A stretch of DNA of 64,000 nt from Klebsiella indica (lineage in GTDB: Bacteria; Pseudomonadota; Gammaproteobacteria; Enterobacterales; Enterobacteriaceae): the NCBI RefSeq assembly GCF_005860775.1, contig NZ_VCHQ01000002.1:1-64000 (forward strand), read 5' to 3'. The notes beneath the pieces were generated by a model that was given only the letters and a program-made list of their open reading frames with translations, was not told the origin of the DNA and searched no databases. Positions 39,206-50,846 of the stretch are shown piece after piece; positions within the stretch are counted from its first letter, which is position 1, and the number at the start of each line of letters is the position of its first letter. Position numbers and translations under genes: made by a program.

Positions 39206-39223
39206 GTGCCAGCGGGATGACAG
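39206..39223 (-). promoter_or_regulatory. Pho box in front of phnF
   Basis: On the minus strand CTGTCATCCCGCTGGCAC gives two 7-base repeats (CTGTCAT, CTGGCAC) 11 bp apart, the PhoB half-site arrangement, with one mismatch in the conserved core. It places the start of the phosphate-starvation operon immediately before phnF. Confidence 0.8.
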
Positions 39224-39253
39224 GGGAGAAATGTGCGTGCGGCTGCTTTCAAC

Positions 39254-39286
39254 CCTGACCCGCTCCCGTTTGAGGAGCGAGTCAGG
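39254..39286. terminator. Hairpin downstream of yjdM
   Basis: CCTGACCCGCTCC (39254-39266) pairs with GGAGCGAGTCAGG (39274-39286), one mismatch, 7-nt loop. It lies 15 nt after the yjdM stop on the minus strand, upstream of the phn promoter, and could insulate the two units. A T-run is lacking. Confidence 0.55.
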
Positions 39287-39300
39287 ATAAGGGGGATTAA

Positions 39301-39636
39301 TCAGTTCTTTTTGACAAATTCAGATTTTAGTTTCATTGGACCAAAACCATCAATTTTACAGTCAATATTATGATCGCCTTCGACCAGGCGGATATTTTTC
39401 ACTTTAGTACCGATTTTTAGCATTGAAGAGCTGCCTTTAACCTTCAGATCTTTTATCACAGTAACGCTATCACCGTCGGCCAGTAAATTGCCGTTGGCAT
39501 CTTTGACGATCAGCACATCATGATCGTCCGCAGGCTCGGCATTATTCCATTCATGGGCGCATTCCGGGCAGATAAACATGCCGCTATCTTCATAAGTGTA
39601 TTCAGAATGGCATTTGGGGCAGTGTGGCAGTTGCAT
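39301..39636 (-). CDS. yjdM: Zinc-ribbon protein YjdM (formerly PhnA)
   Basis: 111 residues, the E. coli length. An N-terminal zinc ribbon ([25 protein letters not shown]) is followed by a small beta-barrel domain ending [16 protein letters not shown]. It was once named PhnA, but it is not phosphonoacetate hydrolase and its function is unknown. It lies upstream of the phn operon in the same direction and has its own hairpin after the stop. Confidence 0.93.
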   Translation of the reverse strand: MQLPHCPKCHSEYTYEDSGMFICPECAHEWNNAEPADDHDVLIVKDANGNLLADGDSVTVIKDLKVKGSSSMLKIGTKVKNIRLVEGDHNIDCKIDGFGPMKLKSEFVKKN

Positions 39637-40171
39637 GACGATCCTCGCGGTTACTGGATAAAACAGGACGTTGGTCCATTAAATGGCGGCTGATAGCCGA
39701 AAGTAACATTGATTATAACGTAATCACGCACTTTTGTCGGGACTTTTTTACCATGAATTACGGCGGCGAGAGCAAATATATCTCACCGGTCATTGCAGAA
39801 TAATCTCCATAAATAATCCAGATATTTCCGGAAATATATCGCTCGTCTCCAGTATTCATTGAACTTATTCTTCTCGGACGACGCTGCTTAAGGGGAATAA
39901 CCTGTGAGGTTGATCACAAATTTAAACGCTGTTAGGGTAAAAAAGCGCGATCGACAATTTACGCGACGTATTAGCGATTCCGCGTAGTTAATTATGGCCA
40001 GAGCAGGCGTCAACAGGTTCGGTTGTACGGACTGTCCGCAGACAGTGCAGGCAAACCTGCTACGCTTGAAATGTGGAGCACAGCAATTCGCCGCTCCCAA
40101 CGCATGACGCGAATGACGTTGTCATTTGGCGCAGATTCGTGCGCTCAAGGCGAGAGCAAAAGAGGAAAATT
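39637..40171. promoter_or_regulatory. yjdM-proP divergent region
   Basis: About 535 bp without a gene between divergent yjdM and proP. The proP half holds the CRP site at 39903-39918 and, by likeness to E. coli, the P1 promoter just behind it (TAGGGT near 39933). A stretch around 40010-40050 may be P2. The other half is AT-rich and presumably the yjdM promoter. Confidence 0.5.
39903..39918 (+). promoter_or_regulatory. CRP site of proP promoter P1
   Basis: TGTGAGGTTGATCACA is a perfect CRP half-site pair with 6-nt spacer and nearly equals the E. coli proP P1 CRP site, which overlaps the promoter. In E. coli CRP represses P1 until osmotic upshift. Confidence 0.85.
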
Positions 40172-41674
40172 ATGCTTAAAAGGAAAAAAGTAAAGCCAAT
40201 CACGCTTCGGGATGTGACCATCATTGATGATAGCAAACTAAAGAAAGCGATTACCGCAGCGTCGCTGGGCAATGCGATGGAATGGTTTGATTTTGGGGTT
40301 TATGGTTTTGTTGCGTATGCGCTGGGTAAAGTCTTTTTCCCCGACGCGAATCCCAGCGTGCAGATGATTGCCGCACTCGGTACTTTTTCCGTTCCCTTCT
40401 TAATTCGTCCACTGGGTGGCCTGTTTTTCGGGATGCTGGGCGATAAATATGGCCGACAAAAGATTCTGGCGATAACCATCGTTATTATGTCGATAAGTAC
40501 ATTCTGTATCGGCCTTATTCCGTCGTATGCCACAATTGGTATCTGGGCGCCGATTCTGCTGCTGCTGTGTAAAATGGCGCAAGGGTTCTCGGTCGGCGGC
40601 GAATATACCGGCGCGTCGATCTTTGTGGCGGAATATTCGCCGGATAGAAAACGTGGTTTTATGGGGAGCTGGCTGGATTTCGGGTCGATTGCCGGCTTCG
40701 TGATGGGCGCGGGCGTGGTGGTACTGATTTCCAGCGTGGTGGGGGAAGCGAACTTCCTCGACTGGGGCTGGCGTATCCCGTTCTTCCTGGCGTTGCCGCT
40801 AGGGATCATCGGTTTGTACCTGCGTCATGCGCTGGAAGAGACCCCGGCGTTCCAGCAGCATGTGGATACCCTTGAACAGGGCGACCGCGAAGGTTTGCAG
40901 GAAGGCCCGAAAGTCTCCTTTAAAGAGATTGCGACGAAACACTGGCGCAGCTTATTGACCTGTATTGGTCTGGTGATTTCCACCAACGTGACCTACTACA
41001 TGCTGCTGACCTATATGCCGAGCTATCTGTCGCATAACCTGCACTATTCGGAAGACCATGGCGTACTGATTATTATTGCCATCATGGTCGGGATGCTGTT
41101 CGTGCAGCCGGTTATCGGGATGCTCAGCGATCGCTTTGGTCGCCGCCCGTTCGTGCTGATTGGTAGCGTTGCGCTGTTCGTGCTGTCGATCCCGGCGTTT
41201 ATTATGATTAACAGCAACGTTCTCGGCCTGATTTTCGCCGGTCTGTTGCTGCTGGCGGTTGTACTGAACTGTTTTATCGGGGTGATGGCCTCGTCGCTGC
41301 CGGCGATGTTCCCGACGCATATCCGTTTTAGCGCGCTGGCCAGCGCCTTTAATATCTCGGTGCTGATTGCCGGTCTGACGCCAACCCTGGCGGCGTGGCT
41401 GGTGGAGAGTACGCAGAACCTGATGATGCCGGCTTACTACCTGATGGTGATTGCGGCTATCGGCCTCATTACCGGCCTGTCGATGAAAGAGACGGCGAAT
41501 CGTCCGCTAAAAGGGGCGACGCCTGCGGCCTCCGATATCCAGGAAGCAAAAGAAATTCTCGGCGAACACTACGATAACATCGAACAGAAAATCGAAGATA
41601 TCGATCAGGAAATCGCTGATCTACAGGAAAAACGGACCCGTCTGGTGCAGCAGCATCCACGCATTAACGACTAA
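40172..41674 (+). CDS. proP: Proline/glycine betaine:H+ osmosensory symporter
   Basis: 500 residues from ATG 40172 (AGAGGA upstream), the E. coli length; in-frame sequence from 40073 is leader. Major facilitator fold with 12 membrane segments; GDKYGRQKILA and SDRFGRRPFVL are the repeat loops. The C-terminal cytoplasmic coiled coil (EHYDNIEQKIEDIDQEIADL) is the osmosensing heptad region found in E. coli. It imports compatible solutes on hyperosmotic shock. A strong terminator follows. Confidence 0.96.
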   Translation: MLKRKKVKPITLRDVTIIDDSKLKKAITAASLGNAMEWFDFGVYGFVAYALGKVFFPDANPSVQMIAALGTFSVPFLIRPLGGLFFGMLGDKYGRQKILAITIVIMSISTFCIGLIPSYATIGIWAPILLLLCKMAQGFSVGGEYTGASIFVAEYSPDRKRGFMGSWLDFGSIAGFVMGAGVVVLISSVVGEANFLDWGWRIPFFLALPLGIIGLYLRHALEETPAFQQHVDTLEQGDREGLQEGPKVSFKEIATKHWRSLLTCIGLVISTNVTYYMLLTYMPSYLSHNLHYSEDHGVLIIIAIMVGMLFVQPVIGMLSDRFGRRPFVLIGSVALFVLSIPAFIMINSNVLGLIFAGLLLLAVVLNCFIGVMASSLPAMFPTHIRFSALASAFNISVLIAGLTPTLAAWLVESTQNLMMPAYYLMVIAAIGLITGLSMKETANRPLKGATPAASDIQEAKEILGEHYDNIEQKIEDIDQEIADLQEKRTRLVQQHPRIND

Positions 41675-41694
41675 TTCGTTTTTATGGTGATACA

Positions 41695-41726
41695 TGCCGC
41701 CGTGGGAAACCCCGGCGGCATTTTTT
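41695..41726 (+). terminator. Terminator between convergent proP and melR
   Basis: TGCCGCCG (41695-41702) pairs with CGGCGGCA (41713-41720), followed by TTTTTT. It sits 21 nt after the proP stop and touches the end of convergent melR. Confidence 0.85.
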
Positions 41727-42666
41727 ACGCCTGTATCGGCGTGAGGCTCTGACGGCGCTGGCGACTCAATTTGCGGTACTGCTGCGGCGGCATACCGACA
41801 TAGCGGGTAAAGGTGCTGTAGAAACGGCTGCTGGAACGGAAACCGGCGGTCAGGGCGATATCAAGGATGGTTTTGTCGGTATCGCTAAGCAGCGCGCGTA
41901 CATGATTAATACGCATGGCGGTAATGTACTGCTTCATGGTTTGCTGCATCACTCGCTGAAACACGCCCATCGCGTAGTTTGAGTTGAGCTTAACGTGTTC
42001 GGCGACGGCATCGACGGTCAGGGCCTGGTCATAATGGGCGGCGATAAACTCCAGCATCTGGCTGACATAAAACTGGGCGTGGCGCGAGACGCTGTTTTTA
42101 TGCGTGCGTGAGGTTTTATTGACCAGCAGCGGCTGCCAGCCGGAGAGACTCAGACGCTTGAGCATCAGGGCGATTTCATCGATCGCCAGTTGACGGATCT
42201 GTTCATTGTCGTTGCTCAGCTCCTGCTGCCAGCGGCGTACTTCAAACGCGCTTAGCTGCTGGGCGGCGAGGGATTTAATCACCATGCCGTGGGTGACGTG
42301 ATTAATCAGTTCACGGTCCAGCGGCCACGAAAGAAACAGATGCATTGGTAGATTGAATATCGCCATCTGCTGGCAATTTCCGGGGCGGGTAAGCCGATGG
42401 GGCGTACAGGCCCAGAACAGGGTGATGTAGCCCTTCTCAATGCGCACCACTTCGTTGTTAATCACATATTCCACATCGCCGTCGAACGGCACATTCACCT
42501 CAACCTGGCCGTGCCAGTGGCTGGTGGGCATGGCATGCGGCGGACGCAGTTCGATATCCATGCGCTGATATTCGGAATAGAGCGCCAGCGGGCTGCGGCT
42601 CTGTTTTTCGTCGCTGCTGCACATGTGCGGATCGGGGGGCAGAGAGGTGAAGCGGTGTTCCATCAT
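41725..42666 (-). CDS. melR: Melibiose operon regulator MelR (AraC family)
   Basis: 313 residues from ATG 42666 (two adjacent ATGs, AGGAA upstream). A cupin-like melibiose-binding domain (PTSHWHGQVEVNVPFDGDVE) is followed by the AraC DNA-binding domain (second helix-turn-helix LTAGFRSSSRFYSTFTRYVG). In E. coli it activates melAB with melibiose and CRP and represses itself. It is divergent from melA over 238 nt. The first dozen residues differ from the E. coli N-terminus. In K-12 the basRS-eptA-adi genes lie between proP and melR; here the two are direct neighbours. Confidence 0.94.
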   Translation of the reverse strand: MMEHRFTSLPPDPHMCSSDEKQSRSPLALYSEYQRMDIELRPPHAMPTSHWHGQVEVNVPFDGDVEYVINNEVVRIEKGYITLFWACTPHRLTRPGNCQQMAIFNLPMHLFLSWPLDRELINHVTHGMVIKSLAAQQLSAFEVRRWQQELSNDNEQIRQLAIDEIALMLKRLSLSGWQPLLVNKTSRTHKNSVSRHAQFYVSQMLEFIAAHYDQALTVDAVAEHVKLNSNYAMGVFQRVMQQTMKQYITAMRINHVRALLSDTDKTILDIALTAGFRSSSRFYSTFTRYVGMPPQQYRKLSRQRRQSLTPIQA

Positions 42667-42768
42667 GTCAGTGATTCCTGGCGCGTCGGAGTGGTTGCGC
42701 GGTGGTCCTGGGTTGCCTACAGCTTAGCGGAATACATGGCCCGTTTTCTCTCCTTTTCGGACGATCTG

Positions 42769-42822
42769 TTCCCGAAAACTCATATTTTGTGGCGTTCAAT
42801 GGTCGATCTGAGTTTCCGGGAA
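42769..42822. promoter_or_regulatory. Probable MelR operators in the melR-melA region
   Basis: TTCCCGAAAACTCA (42769-42782) and TGAGTTTCCGGGAA (42809-42822) form an inverted pair with 13 of 14 bases matching. They resemble the E. coli 18-bp MelR sites and lie 83-136 nt upstream of melA, where activator sites are expected. Confidence 0.65.
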
Positions 42823-42904
42823 TCCTCCGGTGGGAACAGGGCAGCGTAACGAGGCGGCGGCGTGCCACTCTGCAATGGTTCAATAACCTGATGGAGAGAG
42901 CGCG

Positions 42905-45785
<2,881 letters not shown>

Positions 45786-45958
45786 GTTAAGGAGGGGAGA
45801 ACGGCATTCTGTTTCCAGTTCAGAATAGCGTAAGACGGGTAAAAAGACGGTTTGCTGGGATTGTTACTGGCTGAATGTTTATGTAACCCGGCCTGGCATA
45901 GCACAAGCCGGGAAATAAGAAAGGCGTCTGGTTGACAGAATACCGGGAACGTCGCCTG

Positions 45959-45985
45959 GTCCCTCTCTCCGCGGGAGAGAGGGAC
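45959..45985. repeat. GTCCCTCTCTCC hairpin between melB and cbpM
   Basis: GTCCCTCTCTCC (45959-45970) pairs perfectly with GGAGAGAGGGAC (45974-45985) around GCG, directly before the cbpM stop. It is of the same class as the hairpins at 18060 and 28476 and lies between convergent genes. Confidence 0.6.
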
Positions 45986-46291
45986 TTAACTGTGCGTCAG
46001 AAAACGCGCCAGTCGATGTTGCAGGATGCGGTTTTCGCGGCTAAGGCGCGCGTTCTCGTCCATTAGCGTCAGGGCCACGGCGATACCCGGCCAGTCCAGC
46101 TCCAGCTCTTTGCGTAAGCGCAAGGCACGGTGAACGATAGCGATCGCGCTATCATCAAACAGCCAGTTTTCCCGCTGCGGCTGGCGGGGCTCAATCATAC
46201 CAAGACCGACGATTTCGTTAAGATCCTCTTCGGAAACGCCGGTATGGAGACAAAATTCGGTAATGGTGAACGTCACTGTTATCTTAGCCAT
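45986..46291 (-). CDS. cbpM: CbpA modulator CbpM
   Basis: 101 residues from ATG 46291 ([13 protein letters not shown]...), the E. coli length; the extension to 46306 is rejected. MerR-like helical fold with [17 protein letters not shown] near the start and an [20 protein letters not shown] coiled tail. It binds the J-domain of CbpA and inhibits both its co-chaperone and DNA-binding activity. The cbpA stop and its ATG share one base (TGATG). Confidence 0.95.
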   Translation of the reverse strand: MAKITVTFTITEFCLHTGVSEEDLNEIVGLGMIEPRQPQRENWLFDDSAIAIVHRALRLRKELELDWPGIAVALTLMDENARLSRENRILQHRLARFLTHS

Positions 46292-47211
46292 CAGGCTTTC
46301 CCCCATGTCTTACGTGGCTCGAAGCTGGCGTGTTCATCCGCCAGTTGTTGCCAGAGCGCGCGGCTCTTTTCATTCGGTTTTGGCGGCATCACGATTTTAA
46401 TGACCGCATACAGATCGCCGGTGGTGGTTTTGCTTGCCAGTCCTTTACCCTTCACTCGCAGGCGCTGCCCGGCCTGGCTGCCAGGCGGAATGGTCAGCAG
46501 GATGCTCTCTTTCAGCGTCGGAATGGTGACTTTGGCCCCCAGCGCGGCTTCCCATGGGGCCAGCGGCAGGACGATTTCAAGGTTATGGCCGACGATATCA
46601 AACAGCGGATGCGGGGCGATGTGAATCACCAGCCACAGGTCGCCGTTCGGGCCGCCATTCTGCCCGGGGGTGCCCTGGCCTTTCAGGCGGATGCGCTGAC
46701 CATCAACGACCCCGGCAGGTATTTTGACGTTCAGCGTTTTCGGCGTTTCGCTTTCTACCATGCCAAAGACGTTATAAACCGGCAGGTTATAGCTGATAGT
46801 GCGCGTCTGTTCGGTTAGCGTCTCTTCAAGGAAGACCGCAACTTCAATCTCTAAATCATGTCCCCGCGCGCTGTGCTGGCGGCGGCTGCGGTGTTCCTGT
46901 TGACCGAACATGGAGGAGAAGATGTCGTCGAAATCCTGCTGGCTGTAGCTCTGCTCGTGGGCATGCTGCTGCTGACGACCAAATTGCGGATCGTTACGAT
47001 GCTGCCAGAGCTGGTCGTATTCAGCGCGCCGCTGATCGTCTTTGAGGACTTCCCAGGCTTCGGCGAGATCTTTGAATTTGGTTTCGGCATCGGTTTCTTT
47101 GCTGACATCGGGGTGATATTTACGTGCCAGACGGCGATAGGCGGTCTTGATGGTTTTCAGATCGTCCGTTGGCTTAACCCCTAAAATGGCATAATAATCC
47201 TTTAATTCCAT
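46291..47211 (-). CDS. cbpA: DnaJ-like co-chaperone CbpA
   Basis: 306 residues, the E. coli length. J-domain with HPD at about residues 33-35 ([10 protein letters not shown]), a linker rich in Gln/His, then the two-part C-terminal substrate domain without a zinc finger (class [21 protein letters not shown]). It stimulates DnaK and can bind curved DNA as a nucleoid protein in stationary phase. In K-12 cbpAM lies elsewhere (near agp), so its place beside melB is a rearrangement relative to E. coli. Confidence 0.95.
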   Translation of the reverse strand: MELKDYYAILGVKPTDDLKTIKTAYRRLARKYHPDVSKETDAETKFKDLAEAWEVLKDDQRRAEYDQLWQHRNDPQFGRQQQHAHEQSYSQQDFDDIFSSMFGQQEHRSRRQHSARGHDLEIEVAVFLEETLTEQTRTISYNLPVYNVFGMVESETPKTLNVKIPAGVVDGQRIRLKGQGTPGQNGGPNGDLWLVIHIAPHPLFDIVGHNLEIVLPLAPWEAALGAKVTIPTLKESILLTIPPGSQAGQRLRVKGKGLASKTTTGDLYAVIKIVMPPKPNEKSRALWQQLADEHASFEPRKTWGKA

Positions 47212-47361
47212 GATGTTATCTCATTTATGCGCAAGGTTACGGTTACAGATCCCTGGATCAGGTGTCTGTAATAAGCGTAGGGCAAATGAGGACGGATGTG
47301 GGGGAAAAGTGGGGGGAAACTTGACGCCGTCGGGATTGACGGCGACAGAGTACTGACAACG

Positions 47362-48048
47362 CTATTTGACAGATGCGCTGCGGTTTTTGCGCATGCTCTC
47401 CAGCAACACCAGCGCTGCACCGACGGCCCCACCTTGCAGCGGCAGGCTGTCGGGGGCGTGGGGAAACAGATGGACGATGGTGACATCGGTCATCATCATT
47501 GAACCGGCAATCCAGCCGATCAACGCTCCTCCCAGCATCACCAGGGAGGGAAAGCGGTTGAGACTTGCCAGCACCAGTTTACTGCCCGCGACGATAATGG
47601 GAATGCTGATTAATACGCCCAATGCGACCAGCACCAGATGGCCTTTTCCGGCAGCCGCAACCGCCAGTACGTTATCCAGCGACATAATAACATCGGCGAC
47701 GGTGATGGTAAGCACCGTGCGCCACAGGTTACTGGAACTGTTGATTTCGCTCTCTTCTTCCTGCCTGGTGGCCAGCTTGATACCGATCCATAACAACATC
47801 AGCGCGCCGACCACTTTTAGCCACGGCAATGAGAGCAAATAGATTGCGATGGCCAGCAGCACTACGCGGGCCACTATGGCGCCGACGGTGCCGAGAAGAA
47901 TGGCTTTGGTTCGTTGGTGCGCGGGAAGTTTACGACAGGCCATTGCGATCACGACGGCGTTATCGCCGCCCAATAACAGATCAATAGCGATAATTTGCAG
48001 CAAAATAATGGTTACGTCCCACTGACTGAAAAACGCGTTCATACTCAA
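47362..48048 (-). CDS. TerC/YjbE-family integral membrane protein
   Basis: 228 residues with about 7 membrane segments. Two copies of the TerC acidic motif are present: IDLLLGGDNAVVIAMA near residue 25 and VIMSLDNVLAVAA near residue 122. Family members are linked to tellurite resistance and, more recently, to manganese export supporting secreted metalloenzymes. No metal riboswitch could be recognised in the 216-nt region upstream. It lies between cbpA and a divergent DsbA-like gene; substrate is not shown. Confidence 0.8.
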   Translation of the reverse strand: MSMNAFFSQWDVTIILLQIIAIDLLLGGDNAVVIAMACRKLPAHQRTKAILLGTVGAIVARVVLLAIAIYLLSLPWLKVVGALMLLWIGIKLATRQEEESEINSSSNLWRTVLTITVADVIMSLDNVLAVAAAGKGHLVLVALGVLISIPIIVAGSKLVLASLNRFPSLVMLGGALIGWIAGSMMMTDVTIVHLFPHAPDSLPLQGGAVGAALVLLESMRKNRSASVK

Positions 48049-48264
48049 CTCATGCAGCTAAAAAAGAGACCCTACAGGGAAAAACAGGGGACGAAGCGTA
48101 CTCCCGTTTACCTCTGTTGACTACCAGACCAAGAGAGAACGTCTTCAGTTATTGAAAAATATCGTTACGAATCATTGTGCCGTCCGGCAATGATCCGCGG
48201 GCAAAGGATGATATTTTGTTGGCAGAGGCCCACCTGCCGTTCACCTATCGCAAGGATTTCCTAC

Positions 48265-49053
48265 ATGCCCGGCTATAAGCATTTACTGACACTCACCTTG
48301 ATTGGCGCCACGCTGTTTCCCGCGCTGGCAAACGCCGCTGATGCCCCTGCCCCGACCTTTACGCCCGAGCAGGAAGCCCGTATTGGCAAAATCGCGGCGG
48401 ACTATTTAGTCGCGCATCCGGAGGTGCTGCTGCAGGCCAGCCAGAAGCTGCAACAAATTCAGGAAGAGCAGCAGGCCAGCGCAGCCACTCAGGCCGTACT
48501 AAAGAACGCCGCTGAGCTGACCCTGGATAAAAATACACCGACCTATGGCCCTGAAGACGGCAAAGTGACGGTAATCGAATTTTTTGATTATCAATGTGTT
48601 TACTGTAGCCGCCTGGCGCCGGTAATGGCGCAGGTGATTAAAGAGAATCCACACGTCCGTTTTGCCTTTAAAGAGTGGCCTATTTTTGGCAGCCGCTGGG
48701 CCACTTCGCTGGACGCAGCGAAAATGGGGCTGCAGATTTATCAGCAGAAGGGGGCTGAAGCTTATCTGACGTTCCATAACGGGATTTACGCGACCGGGCA
48801 TAATGAAGGCAAGCTGACGGCTGCCGATATTCAGCAGCAGGCTAAGAAAGTGAATTTCGATGCGAAGAAAGCCACGGATGTCGAGCCCGTGCTGGAGGAG
48901 ATTAACCATCTGGCGCAGGATATCGGCTTAAGCGGTACGCCTGGGGTTATCGTGATGCCGACCACCGATGCGACGGAAGCGACGATTACCGTGTTCCCGG
49001 GGCTGGCGGACAAGGCCTCGCTGGATGCGGCAATTAAGAAAGCGGGCGGTTGA
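48265..49053 (+). CDS. Periplasmic DsbA-family thioredoxin-like protein
   Basis: 262 residues from ATG 48265 (AAGGA 9 nt upstream); frame upstream to 48175 lacks support. Signal peptide to about ANA-A at residue 21, a helical region rich in Gln (residues 60-75), then a thioredoxin-fold domain with the active site CVYC and cis-Pro loop GTPGVI. The architecture (N-terminal helices plus DsbA-like domain) resembles Com1/ScsC-type disulfide isomerases more than DsbA. It presumably oxidises or isomerises disulfides in the periplasm. Divergent from the TerC gene, which may hint at a shared metal-stress role. Confidence 0.75.
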   Translation: MPGYKHLLTLTLIGATLFPALANAADAPAPTFTPEQEARIGKIAADYLVAHPEVLLQASQKLQQIQEEQQASAATQAVLKNAAELTLDKNTPTYGPEDGKVTVIEFFDYQCVYCSRLAPVMAQVIKENPHVRFAFKEWPIFGSRWATSLDAAKMGLQIYQQKGAEAYLTFHNGIYATGHNEGKLTAADIQQQAKKVNFDAKKATDVEPVLEEINHLAQDIGLSGTPGVIVMPTTDATEATITVFPGLADKASLDAAIKKAGG

Positions 49054-49083
49054 TAACGCCCTCGCAGGTTATACCGCCTGGCG

Positions 49084-49518
49084 TCAATACGCCTTTTCCG
49101 CTGACTGGCTAATTTTCAGATCGATAATTCTGCCAATCTGATCATGATAAACCGTCAGTAAATTATATTGGCTCATCTCCGAGATGATTTGTGGTGCAAC
49201 ATCAAAGCTTTCGGCAAGCTCGTCGTGGCGCAGCGATGACAGACGACCATGTCGCCATGCGTTAATGCGCCGACGGTTATACTGGTACCACAGAATAAGC
49301 AGCCAGGCGTTGATTGCCGCAATCAGCAGATATACCAGCACGGTATTAAAAGAGGCAACGATGATTTCCCAGCGATGACTGCTGTGTGCTGTTATCTGCA
49401 TGAGCACATTCGCATACAGGAAGAACAGGAAACCGGCCCAGGCGAGAAGGGTTAACGCGCCATCGAAAAGCCGGGGTAATAAGCGGTCTTCAGTTAAGAT
49501 TAGCGTTTTTTCGTTCAT
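49084..49518 (-). CDS. pgaD: PGA synthesis subunit PgaD
   Basis: 144 residues (E. coli 137) with two membrane segments (about 19-40 and 52-80) and a cytoplasmic tail. PgaD partners PgaC in the inner membrane and binds c-di-GMP to activate polymerisation. Its ATG overlaps the end of pgaC by one base. Sequence is quite divergent from E. coli, as with the other pga genes here. A positional and size-based call. Confidence 0.88.
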   Translation of the reverse strand: MNEKTLILTEDRLLPRLFDGALTLLAWAGFLFFLYANVLMQITAHSSHRWEIIVASFNTVLVYLLIAAINAWLLILWYQYNRRRINAWRHGRLSSLRHDELAESFDVAPQIISEMSQYNLLTVYHDQIGRIIDLKISQSAEKAY

Positions 49519-50846
49519 CAGGTTCTTCCTTTTCCTCGATCCGGGCTGACCCAGCGAGCCCGGGAACGTTTATGTTTCAGCATGACTTTGGGGAAGGCGA
49601 CCAGCGTGGTGAACAGACCAATCATCCAGTACACCATCGGGAACCAGATAACCCAAAACAGCGAGCTGGCGACCTTTTTTTCATAGCGCCGCTCAATATA
49701 GAGGCTGGCGATAAACTGCAGCAGACACATTACGCCCAGCAACAGGCCGGTAAATTCCGGCGGAAACAGGCTGCGCACGGTGAGATTGGCCGGGAGAGGG
49801 ATAATATGGCTGGCGATAAACAGAACAATCGTGATCCCATAGGCGAACGCCCACAGCGTCGAGAACGCGTACTCCAGCAGCAGCGGCCACATACGGTGGT
49901 GCTCCCAGTGAAATAGCCGACGAAGATTGACCAGAAAGACCTCGGCACCTCCTTGCGCCCAGCGCAGACGTTGCTTCCATAGCCCCTTTAGCGTCTCCGG
50001 CATCAGTATCCAACACAGCGCCCTGGGCTCAAAAAAGATCGCCCAGTGCCCGAGTTGTAGCTTCCAGCTGATATCAATATCTTCGGTTATCATGTCCGGG
50101 CTCCAGTAGCCCACATCCGCCAGCGCCTGACGGCGAAATGCGGCGATAACCCCGGAGACCGTAAAGACCCGACCGTAGATGCGCTGAGTGCGTTTAATCA
50201 GCCCGATAATGGATGAAAACTCGCCGACCTGAATACGGCCAATTAGCGTTGATCGCGTGCGGATTCGCGGGTTGCCGGTTACCGCGCCCACATGTGGATA
50301 CTGAATAAGCGGCGCGACCAGATAAGCCGCCGTATCGCGATCGAGCAGGGCATCGCCGTCGATGCAAACCAGCAGATCGCCGCGCGCGGCGGCAGCGCCC
50401 GCTTTAAGGGCAACCGCTTTACCCTGATTTTCGGCCAGATGAATAATCCGCAACTGAGCGGATTCTTTTGCCATCTGGTTAAGAACCTGAGCGGTATTGT
50501 CTGAAGAGCCGTCGTTGATAGCGATAACTTCAATATTTGAATAACGCTGGGCCAGCGCCGCGCTGATGGTCTCTCTGGCGTTTTTTTCCTCATTGAAGCA
50601 GGGGATTAAAATAGAGATCAATGGGTTGCCATCAAGTACCGGCGGCGGCGTCTCTTTTCCCCATGGCCAGTGTCGTTCCAGTTGGAACCAAAAATAGAGC
50701 CCGCCGGTTATCCACAGGATCGACATAAACAGCGGCCAGAAGAAAACGAAATCCAGAATCAGTTCGCCGGTAAAGATGGCGGCCATGCTTAACGGCAGCC
50801 CGAATACCAGGCATAAAAGAGAGAATGCGATAATTCGATCAGTCAT
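49518..50846 (-). CDS. pgaC: Poly-beta-1,6-N-acetylglucosamine synthase PgaC
   Basis: 442 residues from ATG 50846 (MTDRII...; E. coli 441); the extension to 50918 lies in pgaB. GT2 glycosyltransferase between membrane segments: [19 protein letters not shown] (DXD-type), [10 protein letters not shown] and the QRLRWAQGG processive motif. It polymerises UDP-GlcNAc into PGA and threads it across the membrane with PgaD. It overlaps pgaB by 8 nt. Confidence 0.95.
   Translation of the reverse strand: MTDRIIAFSLLCLVFGLPLSMAAIFTGELILDFVFFWPLFMSILWITGGLYFWFQLERHWPWGKETPPPVLDGNPLISILIPCFNEEKNARETISAALAQRYSNIEVIAINDGSSDNTAQVLNQMAKESAQLRIIHLAENQGKAVALKAGAAAARGDLLVCIDGDALLDRDTAAYLVAPLIQYPHVGAVTGNPRIRTRSTLIGRIQVGEFSSIIGLIKRTQRIYGRVFTVSGVIAAFRRQALADVGYWSPDMITEDIDISWKLQLGHWAIFFEPRALCWILMPETLKGLWKQRLRWAQGGAEVFLVNLRRLFHWEHHRMWPLLLEYAFSTLWAFAYGITIVLFIASHIIPLPANLTVRSLFPPEFTGLLLGVMCLLQFIASLYIERRYEKKVASSLFWVIWFPMVYWMIGLFTTLVAFPKVMLKHKRSRARWVSPDRGKGRT

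Noticed and set aside
39091..39300. Remnant of phnE between yjdM and phnF
   Set aside because: The short stretch holds only the Pho box and a hairpin, without transporter-like residues.
48049..48264. Manganese (yybP-ykoY) riboswitch upstream of the TerC-type gene
   Set aside because: GGGAGTA-like and stem sequences occur, but the conserved loops of the riboswitch could not be assembled.
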